Positions 35,231-43,462 of a stretch of DNA of 64,000 nucleotides are shown piece after piece. Under the pieces are notes generated by a model. The model was not told where the DNA came from and did no database searches. It worked only from the letters and a program-made list of their open reading frames with translations. Positions within the stretch are counted from its first letter, which is position 1, and every line of letters begins with the position of its first letter. The stretch is from Nocardia brasiliensis NBRC 14402 (lineage in GTDB: Bacteria; Actinomycetota; Actinomycetes; Mycobacteriales; Mycobacteriaceae), in assembly GCF_000308475.2 (NCBI RefSeq), contig NZ_BAFT02000103.1:1-64000 (forward strand). Reading direction: 5' to 3'. The translations under genes were made by a program, and so were the position numbers.

Positions 35231-36787
35231 TCAGTCCGAGTGGCTCGGCTGCTCGGTTCCGCCGATGTGGGCGGAGCCGGAGTTCGAGCGGGGGATGATC
35301 GGGAGTTGGGATTGGGCGGGGGCCTGGCGTTGGCCGGTGGGCGGGACCTGGGTCGGGGTGGGGGCGGCTCCGGGCTTGGGCTTGTCCGGCCCAGAGGAAC
35401 CGCCCGGGGGCGTGGTCGGGTTGCCGAACAGCGGGCCGAGCAGTTCGGGGAACGGGATGACCGGGAGGTTCGGGTCCGGCCGCAGGGTGGGCGGGCTGGG
35501 CTGCGGGGCCGAGGACGGGGCCGGCGTGCTCGACGGCTGCCCGCGGTCCTGGGTGATCGAGGGCAGGTTGCCGTCGCTCGGCCGGTTGGTGCTCTCCTGG
35601 GTGCGCCCACTGGTGGCGGTGCCCGCACCTGTCGGCGGGACGACGCTCCCCGGCGCGGGCGGCAGCTGGGACGCGCTGCTGGTGGTGCCCGCGGGGGAGA
35701 CCTCGTCGTCGGAGGTGGGCGCGAACGTCTTCACGCCGTAGCCGATGATCAGCCCGACCACGACGATGGCACCGGCGAGCGTGCCGACCACCTTGGTGAA
35801 CGTGCCGACCGGCGCGTCACTGCTGAGCGCGGCCAGCGGGATCACCGACGGCTGGACCGAATCGGCAACCAGCGCGGCGCCTTTCGCGATCACGGCATCG
35901 GGATCTTCCACCGTGAACACCGGCACGTCGAGCTGGTGGGCGAGGGTGTCCACGACGGCGGGGATATTGGCGCCGCCGCCGATCACGGCCACCGCTTCGG
36001 GGAACTTGGGCGCCCGGGCGAACACCGCGGCCGCGAAGACGGCGGTCTCGCGGAGCAGGTCGGCGATGAGCTCCTCGAAGTCGGCCCTGGTCAGCTTGAG
36101 CGGCTGCCCGGCGACATGGTCGATGGTGACGGCGGGCGCGATGGACAGATGCTCCTTGGCCGCGCGGCCGCGGTTGGTCAGCATGCCGCGGTTGGGCCGG
36201 GTGCCGCGCCGCGCGTAGTGCAGGTCGACCAAATGGTGGTAGATCAGGTCATCGATGGCGTTGCCGCTGATCGCGCCGGTGCGTTCGGACCGCAGCACGG
36301 TGCCGTCGGCCTGGTCGGCCACGGTGACGGTGAGCCCGCTCGCGCCGAGGTCGATGATGGCGACCGTCTCGTAGCGGTCGAGCAGCCCGGTGTGCCGGAG
36401 GTAGGTGAGTGCCGCGGTGCCCTCGGGCACCAGGCGCAGTTCGCGCTGCTTGCCGGTGGCCGAGCGGATGGCCTGCGCCTGCTCCTTGGTCCGGTAGGCG
36501 ACGGCGACGCTGGTGGGCGGCCTGCTGGTCGGCGATTCGAGGTTGCGCGGGCGCGCGCCGGCGAACCGGGCGCCGACGGGATAGTCCACGTCGTGGGCCA
36601 GCTGGGTGGTCGGCAGCTGGGTGGTCATCAACTCGATCGAGGAGGCGACCAGGTCGCCGAGATCGGAATGCGCCGCGTCGGCGGAGACGACCCGATAATC
36701 GAAGCTCTGCGCCCCGTTCGAGGCGGTGGCGACCAGTGCCGAGCACACGACCTCGGACCCGGCGGAGATGCCGAGGGATGTTCGCAT
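35231..36787 (-). CDS. Hsp70/ASKHA-like membrane protein with proline-rich tail
   Basis: A 518-residue protein. The first 330 residues resemble an Hsp70/FtsA-type ATPase fold: SLGISAGSEVVCSALV (phosphate-1-like), IDLGASGLTVTVAD (phosphate-2) and VAVIGGGANIPAVVDTL (adenosine). A single helix (about 352-374, AGAIVVVGLIIGYGV) is followed by a Pro/Ser/Thr-rich tail. No Hsp70 substrate-binding domain is present. ATG at 36787 is preferred because GGGAGG lies 9 nt upstream; the ATG at 36793 sits on top of it. It is related in layout to the protein at 13179-15014. Function is unknown. Confidence 0.75.
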   Translation of the reverse strand: MRTSLGISAGSEVVCSALVATASNGAQSFDYRVVSADAAHSDLGDLVASSIELMTTQLPTTQLAHDVDYPVGARFAGARPRNLESPTSRPPTSVAVAYRTKEQAQAIRSATGKQRELRLVPEGTAALTYLRHTGLLDRYETVAIIDLGASGLTVTVADQADGTVLRSERTGAISGNAIDDLIYHHLVDLHYARRGTRPNRGMLTNRGRAAKEHLSIAPAVTIDHVAGQPLKLTRADFEELIADLLRETAVFAAAVFARAPKFPEAVAVIGGGANIPAVVDTLAHQLDVPVFTVEDPDAVIAKGAALVADSVQPSVIPLAALSSDAPVGTFTKVVGTLAGAIVVVGLIIGYGVKTFAPTSDDEVSPAGTTSSASQLPPAPGSVVPPTGAGTATSGRTQESTNRPSDGNLPSITQDRGQPSSTPAPSSAPQPSPPTLRPDPNLPVIPFPELLGPLFGNPTTPPGGSSGPDKPKPGAAPTPTQVPPTGQRQAPAQSQLPIIPRSNSGSAHIGGTEQPSHSD

Positions 36788-37063
36788 GTTCATTCACCTC
36801 CCTTCGAGCGGATGGTCATGTGCGGCTGGGGTATTCGCTCTCGTAAGCAACTCGTTGTCGCCGACCATCTCGCTGGACTGCCGAATCGTCGTGGTCGACG
36901 CACGGTTCGGACTCCGAAATCCGGTCGGTCCCGTTGTCCGGTGGGTCGCGGGGACCGGCGGTGGATCACGTGTGGCTAGCTCTCTGGTGCAGCTCTCGAT
37001 GAGACGTAGTTCTGGTGACGCTGGGTGTTCCCCGGTGCCGGGTGGTTCGCGGGCTCCGGGGCG

Positions 37064-37135
37064 TCGGTGCCGTGGAACTGCTCGGTGCCGCTGAACTGTT
37101 CGGTGCCGCTGAGGTATTCGGTGAAGCCGAGTGCC
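37064..37135. repeat. Four 18-bp tandem repeats
   Basis: Units based on TCGGTGCCGCTGAACTGT start at 37064, 37082, 37100 and 37118; the fourth is diverged. On the minus strand they could encode a Gly-Thr-Glu-Gln-Phe-Ser repeat in a short ORF, but that ORF is not otherwise supported. Confidence 0.75.
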
Positions 37136-37356
37136 GTGACGACGTGCCTGCTGTTGACGACCCCTGGTCTCCGACGGCACTGGTTCGGGACGAACACAGT
37201 GGTCGGACAGCGACCGTCGTCAATAGTGTCACAATCCGTTATCCGAACGTTACAGTTTTCCGGATCTATTTGGAACCCCCGCGAGCGTGCGTTGGGCGTG
37301 TCGCGACCGCCTGGGCTGCATGGCGATCCGAAATTGGCACCGCCCGGCCTTGAGCG

Positions 37357-37383
37357 CTGGCACTCTCATGTATAGAGTGCTAG
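37357..37383. promoter_or_regulatory. CIRCE operator (HrcA site) of groES-groEL1
   Basis: CTGGCACTC, 9 nt, GAGTGCTAG matches the CIRCE consensus TTAGCACTC-N9-GAGTGCTAA closely, with the GCACTC/GAGTGC core perfect. It lies 235 bp before groES and should bind the HrcA heat-shock repressor. Confidence 0.92.
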
Positions 37384-37617
37384 TCGGCACTGTGTGACGT
37401 GCCCGGCCGGACTTCCGTCCGCTCGGTGCTCTGTACTTGTGCCAGGCAGTTTCGACTACTGAGCAGGGGTCCCGGCACCCGCGACGACGGGGCTGTGCGC
37501 AGGGTCGGCTACCGCTTGCGACTGTTTGCAGGTCGCTCGAAAGAACCTGTGACCGATACAGATACCGATGGTCCGGAACAACAGTTCCGGTAATCCCCTG
37601 AAAGTGGAGGGCTCAAC

Positions 37618-37917
37618 GTGGCGAGCGTGAACATCAAGCCGCTCGAGGACAAGATCCTCGTCCAGGCCAACGAGGCCGAGACGACGACGGCCTCCGGCCT
37701 GGTCATCCCCGACACGGCGAAGGAAAAGCCGCAGGAGGGCACCGTCATCGCCGTCGGCGAAGGCCGCGTCACCGACAAGGGTGACCGCATCCCGGTCGAC
37801 GTCAAGGAAGGTGACACCGTCATCTACAGCAAGTACGGCGGCACCGAGATCAAGTACCAGGGCGAGGAGTACCTCATCCTGTCGGCGCGCGACGTGCTGG
37901 CCGTCGTCACCAAGTGA
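37618..37917 (+). CDS. groES: Co-chaperonin GroES
   Basis: A 99-residue GroES with KPLEDKILVQANEAETTTASGLVIPDTAKEKPQEG (includes the mobile loop) and DTVIYSKYGGTEIKYQGEEYLILSARDVLAVV. GTG at 37618 follows GGAGGGCTCAAC. Caps GroEL; heat-shock control by HrcA is indicated by the CIRCE site. Confidence 0.97.
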   Translation: MASVNIKPLEDKILVQANEAETTTASGLVIPDTAKEKPQEGTVIAVGEGRVTDKGDRIPVDVKEGDTVIYSKYGGTEIKYQGEEYLILSARDVLAVVTK

Positions 37918-37973
37918 CCGCGCTCCGCGCGGTGGTGACGGTCCGCTGCCACCCGACCGCCCGGATCTAGTCG

Positions 37974-38016
37974 TGCCACTGCCCCGGTTCCGCTGAGCGG
38001 GGCCGGGGCAGTGGCA
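37974..38016. promoter_or_regulatory. Strong hairpin between groES and groEL1
   Basis: Outer arms TGCCACTGCCCCGG and CCGGGGCAGTGGCA pair perfectly over 14 bp; CCGCT and AGCGG form an inner stem. It ends 32 nt before the groEL1 ATG. It may terminate part of transcription, stabilise groES mRNA or mark a processing site. Confidence 0.7.
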
Positions 38017-38048
38017 TCTCAAGCCCTGGAATCCAAGGAATAGGACTT

Positions 38049-39659
38049 ATGGCAAAGCAGATCGAGTTCGACGAGAACGCTCGCCGGGCTCTGGAACGCG
38101 GCGTCGACAAGCTCGCCGACGCCGTCAAGGTCACCCTCGGCCCGCGTGGCCGCCACGTCGTGCTCGCGAAGGCCTTCGGCGGCCCGACCGTGACCAACGA
38201 CGGTGTCACCATCGCGCGCGAGATCGACCTCGAGGACCCGTTCGAGAACCTCGGCGCGCAGCTGGTCAAGAGCGTCGCCACCAAGACCAACGATGTGGCG
38301 GGCGACGGCACCACCACCGCCACCGTGCTGGCCCAGGCGCTGGTCCGGGCCGGCCTGAAGAACGTTGCCGCGGGCGCGAATCCGATTTCGCTCGGCGCGG
38401 GCATCGCCAAGGCCGCCGACGCGGTCGCCGAGGCGCTGCTGGCCGCGGCCACCCCGGTGTCCGGCGAGAAGGCGATCGCGCAGGTCGCCACGGTCTCCTC
38501 GCGGGACGAGGAGATCGGCGAGATGGTCGGCAAGGCGCTGACCGTCGTCGGCAAGGACGGCGTCGTCACCGTCGAGGAGTCCTCGACGCTGCAGACCGAA
38601 CTCGTCGTCACCGAGGGCGTGCAGTTCGACAAGGGCTACCTGTCGCCGTACTTCGTCACCGACGTCGACGCCCAGCAGGCCGTGCTGGAGGACGCCTACA
38701 TCCTGCTGCACCGGGAGAAGGTCAGCTCGCTGCCCGACTTCCTGCCGCTGCTGGAGAAGATCGCCGAGTCCGGCAAGCCGGTGCTGATCATCGCCGAGGA
38801 CGTCGAGGGCGAGGCGCTGTCCACCCTGGTGGTCAACTCGATCCGCAAGACGATCAAGGCCGTCGCGGTGAAGGCGCCGTTCTTCGGCGACCGGCGCAAG
38901 GCGTTCCTGGACGACCTGGCCGTCGTTACCGCGGGCACCGTGATCAACCCGGACTTGGGCATCACGCTGCGCGAGGCCGGCCTCGACGTGCTGGGCAAGG
39001 CGCGCCGCGTCGTCGTCAGCAAGGACGACACCACCATCATCGATGGTGCGGGTACCGCCGAGGACATTTCGGCGCGCAGCGCGCAGCTGCGGCGCGAGAT
39101 CGAGGCCACCGACTCCGACTGGGATCGCGAGAAGCTCGAGGAGCGGCTGGCCAAGCTGTCCGGCGGCGTCGCGGTGATCAAGGTCGGCGCGGCCACCGAG
39201 ACGGCGCTCAAGGAGCGCAAGTACCGGGTCGAGGACGCGGTGAGCGCGGCCAAGGCGGCGGTCGAGGAGGGCATCGTGCCCGGCGGCGGCTCCGCGCTGG
39301 TGCAGGCGGCGGCCAAGCTCGGCGACCTGCGCGACTCGCTGTCCGGCGACGAGGCGGTCGGTGTCGAGGTGGTGCGGACCGCGCTGTCGGCCCCGCTGTT
39401 CTGGATCGCCACCAACGCGGGCGTGGACGGTGCCGTGGTGGTCAGCAAGGTCGCCGAGGGCAAGGACGGCTTCAACGCCGCCACCCTCACCTACGGCGAC
39501 CTGGTCACCGACGGTGTCGTCGACCCGGTGAAGGTGACCCGCTCGGCCGTCGTGAACGCGGCGTCGGTGGCGCGCATGATCCTGACCACCGAGAGCGCGG
39601 TCGTGGACAAGCCCGCCGAAGAGGCGCCGGAGCACAGCCACCACGGGCACAGCCACTGA
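38049..39659 (+). CDS. groEL1: Chaperonin GroEL1 (histidine-rich tail)
   Basis: A 536-residue chaperonin with VTLGPRGRHVVLAKAFGGPTVTNDGVTIA, GDGTTTATVLAQAL and VEEGIVPGGGSALVQAA. The C-terminus is EHSHHGHSH, the His-rich tail of actinobacterial GroEL1, in place of the GGM repeats of GroEL2. It is paired with groES, and a second groEL is therefore expected elsewhere in the genome. Confidence 0.96.
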   Translation: MAKQIEFDENARRALERGVDKLADAVKVTLGPRGRHVVLAKAFGGPTVTNDGVTIAREIDLEDPFENLGAQLVKSVATKTNDVAGDGTTTATVLAQALVRAGLKNVAAGANPISLGAGIAKAADAVAEALLAAATPVSGEKAIAQVATVSSRDEEIGEMVGKALTVVGKDGVVTVEESSTLQTELVVTEGVQFDKGYLSPYFVTDVDAQQAVLEDAYILLHREKVSSLPDFLPLLEKIAESGKPVLIIAEDVEGEALSTLVVNSIRKTIKAVAVKAPFFGDRRKAFLDDLAVVTAGTVINPDLGITLREAGLDVLGKARRVVVSKDDTTIIDGAGTAEDISARSAQLRREIEATDSDWDREKLEERLAKLSGGVAVIKVGAATETALKERKYRVEDAVSAAKAAVEEGIVPGGGSALVQAAAKLGDLRDSLSGDEAVGVEVVRTALSAPLFWIATNAGVDGAVVVSKVAEGKDGFNAATLTYGDLVTDGVVDPVKVTRSAVVNAASVARMILTTESAVVDKPAEEAPEHSHHGHSH

Positions 39660-39682
39660 GCTGACCCTGGCGCAGAACCGGA

Positions 39683-39718
39683 GAAGGCCCTCGGACATCG
39701 TCCGGGGGCCTTCGTTTT
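39683..39718 (+). terminator. groEL1 terminator
   Basis: GAAGGCCCTCGGAC, ATC, GTCCGGGGGCCTTC forms a 14-bp stem with one G-T pair, followed by GTTTT. Confidence 0.88.
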
Positions 39719-39743
39719 ATGTGTGCGAGTGGCTGTTATGTGT

Positions 39744-39995
39744 TCAAGAGGCTACGGGCGGCTGTTCGGCCGCGATGGCGGCGAGCAACCGACTCCGCAA
39801 CGCTGCGGGCGGTTGGCTGGCCGTAGCAGTGGCGAGCGTCGCGAGGGCCTCGCGCGTCCGCCGGATCTCGGTGATGAACTCCGCACGTAGCGCGGGGTCC
39901 TCGGTGTCGAGCAGTTCCTGCACCTCATGGTGGTCTTCGTCGTCGATCGATCCGAGCGCGACGGTGTGCGCGAGATCGACCTGGCGTTCGTTCAT
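39744..39995 (-). CDS. Short soluble anti-sigma factor, RskA N-terminal-like
   Basis: An 83-residue protein resembling the cytoplasmic anti-sigma domain of RskA: LAHTVALGSIDDEDHHEVQELL, then EITEIRRTREALATLATATASQPPAALRSRLLAAI. Mycobacterial RskA continues into a transmembrane helix and an extracytoplasmic domain; here the frame stops after the anti-sigma domain. ATG at 39995 lies one base after the sigK-like stop, so the two are translated together. It should bind the sigma factor in the cytosol, but cannot be controlled by membrane proteolysis as RskA is. Confidence 0.75.
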   Translation of the reverse strand: MNERQVDLAHTVALGSIDDEDHHEVQELLDTEDPALRAEFITEIRRTREALATLATATASQPPAALRSRLLAAIAAEQPPVAS

Positions 39996-39996
39996 C

Positions 39997-40665
39997 TCAC
40001 GTCACCCCCAAACTTCTTTTGAGTCGTGTCAATCCGTCCCGAATTCGGGACTTAACGGTCGGTAACCCTACGCCAAGGTAGTGGGCTACCTCCGCATAGG
40101 TTCGCCCGCCGTAATAGGCGAGCGAGATGGCTTCTCGCTGGGTCTCGGTCAAGGTCGCGAGGCCGTCGAGGACGGCCTGCTGTTCGAGCCTTCGCTCTAC
40201 CTCTTCGGTCACTTCGTCGAATTCGTTACCGAGCACCCGGATGCCGTAGGCGACCTCGCGTTGGGTGTGCGCTTGCTCGGCGCGGACCCGGTCGACGGCT
40301 CGCCGATGTGCCAGCGTCATCAACCACGTCACGGCCGAGCCCTTGTCGGGGTCGAAGCTGGCGGCGGTGCGCCAGATCTGTAGATAGACCTCTTGGGTCG
40401 TCTCCTCGGCGTATCCGGGGTCGTGTAGGACGCGCAGCACCAGACCGAAGACGCGCGCGGACGTCCGGTCGTATAGCTCGGCGAAGGCTTCCTGGTCGGC
40501 TTGGCCGCACTTGTCCAGCAAGGCGGCGAGCTCGATACTTTCGGCGGCGCGGGCCGTAACCGCAGAATCCACACCGGGTGGGAAGGCATCTCTTCGGAAC
40601 GAGTCGCCCTCTGCGGCCGGCTGCCGCGTTGTCACAACGCTCCATTCTGTGTCATCGGTCACCAC
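39997..40665 (-). CDS. sigK: ECF sigma factor, SigK-like
   Basis: Up to 222 residues. Region 2 reads QEAFAELYDRTSARVFGLVLRVLHDPGYAEETTQEVYLQIWRTA and WLMTLAHRRAVDRVR; region 4 reads LTETQREAISLAYYGGRTYAEVAHYLGVGLPTVKSRIRDGL. This is close to M. tuberculosis SigK as I recall it. The start is uncertain: GTG at 40665 and 40662 are open, but SigK is shorter (about 187 aa) and the first 35 residues may be untranslated. It is followed one base later by a short anti-sigma gene. Confidence 0.88.
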   Translation of the reverse strand: MVTDDTEWSVVTTRQPAAEGDSFRRDAFPPGVDSAVTARAAESIELAALLDKCGQADQEAFAELYDRTSARVFGLVLRVLHDPGYAEETTQEVYLQIWRTAASFDPDKGSAVTWLMTLAHRRAVDRVRAEQAHTQREVAYGIRVLGNEFDEVTEEVERRLEQQAVLDGLATLTETQREAISLAYYGGRTYAEVAHYLGVGLPTVKSRIRDGLTRLKRSLGVT

Positions 40666-40935
40666 CGTAGCGGGCCGCTATGACCTCCCTTCGACTGGGG
40701 TGTCGGCAAACCGACTGTGGCCCAGCGACTTTGCGGAAAACTTCGACACGCCGGAGCATCTCAAGCTGAGACACGCCGTGACACGCCGAAATCAACTGCG
40801 AAACGCAGGGCTCGTCAGGTTATTTGGCTTCTGGCCTTTGGCGCCGGCGGCGCCGCGGTGGTGACCGCATATCGCCTGCCGGTTGTTTGCTAGGGATTCG
40901 GCGCGCCGCGCCACATGGATGGGAAAATTTTTCGA

Positions 40936-41229
40936 TCAGACCGCCATGCGGCGGCGATTGCGCCGGGCGTGCATCTCGCGTTCGGTTTCGGACATGCCAC
41001 CCCAGATGCCGTAGGGCTCGCTGACTTTGAGGGCATGGCTGCGGCACTGCATCAGCACCGGGCAGGCCCGGCAGATCTCTTTGGCGCGCATCTCACGCGC
41101 GGTACGGGCGCGGCCACGTTCGCCGTCGGGGTGGAAGAACACGGCGGAGTCCTGCCCACGGCAGGACCCTCGCATCTGCCAATCCCAGACATCGGCGTTC
41201 GGCCCGGGGAGGTGGGTGGGCATGGGCAT
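40936..41229 (-). CDS. WhiB family iron-sulphur regulator (WhiB3-type position)
   Basis: A 97-residue WhiB protein. Four cysteines for the 4Fe-4S cluster: GSCRG, then C-x2-C-x5-C in ICRACPVLMQC. The turn GIWGG, followed by SETEREMHARRNRRRMAV, is the sigma- and DNA-contacting region. ATG at 41229 has GAGGAG 6 nt upstream; the upstream ATG at 41283 does not. Its place near groEL1 and sigD matches whiB3 (Rv3416), so it may be that orthologue. Confidence 0.9.
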   Translation of the reverse strand: MPMPTHLPGPNADVWDWQMRGSCRGQDSAVFFHPDGERGRARTAREMRAKEICRACPVLMQCRSHALKVSEPYGIWGGMSETEREMHARRNRRRMAV

Positions 41230-41854
41230 GGTGAACTCCTCGTGGTGCGAGCTCGTCAGCGTTGTCGAGCAGTTGTTCTGCAAAGTTGTAGGCCACGGCG
41301 CTGTGTCGGCGAGTGCCCCTGTGCTGCCCGTTGCGGTCGCTGCAATTTCGCGCGGCGCCGACTGTGGCGATGAGCTACGTTAGGTCCAGCCGCGAAATTC
41401 CGTCAATAGTTCGGCGCAGCAGTTTTCCAAATCTTAGGCTGCGAAATTTAACCTCTGAGCTGTTTACTTTTCGCATTGGTTCCGGCGATACTGATCGGTT
41501 GACCAGAGGCGCATCGGTCGCTGCTGCCTGCGATATGGACACGTTTTCGCAGGTAGAGTGGGGTTTTTGGAGATCTGAACCGTTCAGAGCTGGAGCTGGC
41601 CGGTGTGGGGGCGGTCACGATGGCGTCCGGCCGCCGGTGCGGCGTGCGGCGCCGAGATGGCGAAAACGGGGCATCCAGGTAAATTGCGCGAAACGCGTGT
41701 GAATAACGATCACGGCCACCGCAGGATTACGGCGATGAGATTTACCTGACGGAAACATGACATAGTCGTCGTAAATGCTGTGCGGTAGCCGGTTGGTTGT
41801 TTGCAGTCTTTCTCCCGGTCACTGCGCGGGGTGGGCCCGGTATACAGTTCGGCG
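41230..41854. other. AT-richer intergenic region upstream of the WhiB gene
   Basis: About 620 bp between divergent genes, with an AT-rich stretch at about 41395-41490 that is unusual for this genome. It should hold the whiB promoter and the promoter of the gene at 41855. I see no gene or RNA that I can name. Confidence 0.5.
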
Positions 41855-42715
41855 GTGTTCGTGCCTGCTCCGCTCGGAGATCCCCGTATCGAGGTCCTCG
41901 CCGACGGTGCGTTCGGCGCCCGCCCGGGCCTCGCCGCTGCCGAGTTGCCGACCGCGCCCGGTGCGCTCGCTTCGTGGTATCGAGCGGTGATTCTGGGTGG
42001 ACAGGGACGTTATGCGGCGGCGCGCGCGGAATTACGAATTATCGGCGGCGCGAGCACGGATCCGGTGTTGCTTTCGCTGGCCGCGAGCACCACGGGTTCG
42101 CTGCTGCGCCAGCTCGGCTGGCACGCCCGCGCCGCCGCCTACGACGGTCGCGCGGCCGCGCTGGTCTCGGCGCGAGCGCTGGGAGACCGCGCGGACCCCG
42201 CCCACTATCGCTTCCCCGCCGCCGAAGCGATCTGCGACGCACTGACCGGTCTCGCCGCGGACGCGCTCGGCACCGGCCGCCTCGCGCTGTCCTGGCGGCT
42301 GCTGCAACGGGTGGACGAACTGCTGCCCGGCGGAGAGCTCGGCTGGCGTCCCGCCCTGCGCAGGCACTGGGTCGGCGCCGAAACGGCGCTTGCCGCAGGC
42401 CTTGTCGAGCCGGCGCGGCGCGACGCGGCCGCCGCGCTCGAACTCGCCGAGCACAGTCCCTCGGTGCGGCATCGGGTCAAGTCCCGCCTGCTGGTCGCCG
42501 CTGCCGCGGCGGCGGCAAACGAACACGACCGGTCGCGAGAACTCGCCGAACAGGTCGGCGCGCAGTGCCGCGAACACGGCCTGCTGCCGCTGCGCTGGGC
42601 GAGCGCGATGCTGCGCGCCGGCCTGTCCGTCCCGGGCGCCACCGCCGAGGCCGAGGACTGCGCGGCGACCATCGTCCGACGTGGCGGGCGGTTCCGTCCG
42701 ATGACCGTGGGATGA
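41855..42715 (+). CDS. Hypothetical helical-repeat protein upstream of sigD (Rv3415c-like)
   Basis: About 286 residues, Ala/Leu/Arg-rich, helical repeats reminiscent of TPR (GALASWYRAVILGGQGRYAAARAEL, then ALELAEHSPSVRHRVKSRLLVAAA). It holds the place of Rv3415c next to sigD. GTG at 41855 is preferred; a TATACA box ends 8 nt earlier, which suggests a leaderless transcript. A TTG at 41801 is also in frame. Function is unknown. Confidence 0.7.
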   Translation: MFVPAPLGDPRIEVLADGAFGARPGLAAAELPTAPGALASWYRAVILGGQGRYAAARAELRIIGGASTDPVLLSLAASTTGSLLRQLGWHARAAAYDGRAAALVSARALGDRADPAHYRFPAAEAICDALTGLAADALGTGRLALSWRLLQRVDELLPGGELGWRPALRRHWVGAETALAAGLVEPARRDAAAALELAEHSPSVRHRVKSRLLVAAAAAAANEHDRSRELAEQVGAQCREHGLLPLRWASAMLRAGLSVPGATAEAEDCAATIVRRGGRFRPMTVG

Positions 42716-42883
42716 GGTTCGCGCCGGGCGGCCGCGGGGCCGCGCGCAATTCGTGCGCGCATGCGCTCCCAGTTGCCTTGTTCCGCGCGCTGTATCGCTA
42801 TTGTTAGTTCCGTTCCGCCGCTTCGGTGGAAGCACCGGTCAACACCGACCGTGCCACTTGTAACGCCAGGAATCTCTCTGACG

Positions 42884-43462
42884 ATGACGAACACGGGCGA
42901 AGAGTTGGACCTCGCCGTCGCTGCCGCTGCGCAGGGCGACAGATCCGCTTTAGCTCAGGTACTGGAGATGATCCGCCCGCTGGTGGTGCGCTACTGCCGC
43001 GCGCGGATCGGAGCCGCGGAGCGTGGGCAGCTCTCCGCGGACGACGTTGCGCAGGAGGTCTGTTTGGCCGTGATGACCGCCTTGCCCAGGTATCAAGACC
43101 AGGGCAGGCCCTTCATGGCCTTCGTTTACGGAATCGCTTCGCACAAGGTCGCCGACGCCCATCGCAACGCCGCCCGTAACAAGGCGGAGGCGATGGCCGA
43201 AGTACCAGATGTCATATCCACCGACCATGGTCCGGAACAACGCGCTCTCGAATCGGAGACGAGCAGGCAGATGAACCGTCTGCTCGCGACACTCCCCGAG
43301 AAACATCGAGAGATCTTGATCCTGCGATTGGTCATGGGTTTGTCAGCCGAAGAAACCGCAGTCGCCATGGGCAGTACGGCGGGCGCGATACGAGTGGCTC
43401 AGCACAGGGCACTCGCGAAACTCAAGTCTCAAGTGGCGAGGGCAGGTGAAATGTATGGCTAG
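42884..43462 (+). CDS. sigD: ECF sigma factor SigD
   Basis: A 192-residue ECF sigma factor. Region 2: LSADDVAQEVCLAVMTALPRYQDQGRPFMAFVYGIASHKVADAHR; region 4: LPEKHREILILRLVMGLSAEETAVAMGSTAGAIRVAQHRAL. This is the SigD type of mycolata. ATG at 42884 is used. It overlaps rsdA by 8 nt, so sigma and anti-sigma are translated together. Confidence 0.92.
   Translation: MTNTGEELDLAVAAAAQGDRSALAQVLEMIRPLVVRYCRARIGAAERGQLSADDVAQEVCLAVMTALPRYQDQGRPFMAFVYGIASHKVADAHRNAARNKAEAMAEVPDVISTDHGPEQRALESETSRQMNRLLATLPEKHREILILRLVMGLSAEETAVAMGSTAGAIRVAQHRALAKLKSQVARAGEMYG

Larger units (their letters stand above)
36794..37617. other. Long divergent intergenic region upstream of groES
   Basis: About 820 bp between the Hsp70-like gene (leftward) and groES (rightward). 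It holds four 18-bp tandem repeats (37064-37135), an AT-rich segment at about 37215-37270 and the CIRCE operator. Small ORFs here have no ribosome binding site that I trust. Confidence 0.6.

Noticed and set aside
36976..37197. Small minus-strand ORF with GTEQFS repeats
   Set aside because: There is no convincing ribosome binding site and overlapping frames give equally plausible peptides, so I list only the repeat.
38019..39698. 559-aa open frame antisense to groEL1
   Set aside because: The sense frame is an unambiguous GroEL1; the antisense frame is a shadow of its codon pattern.
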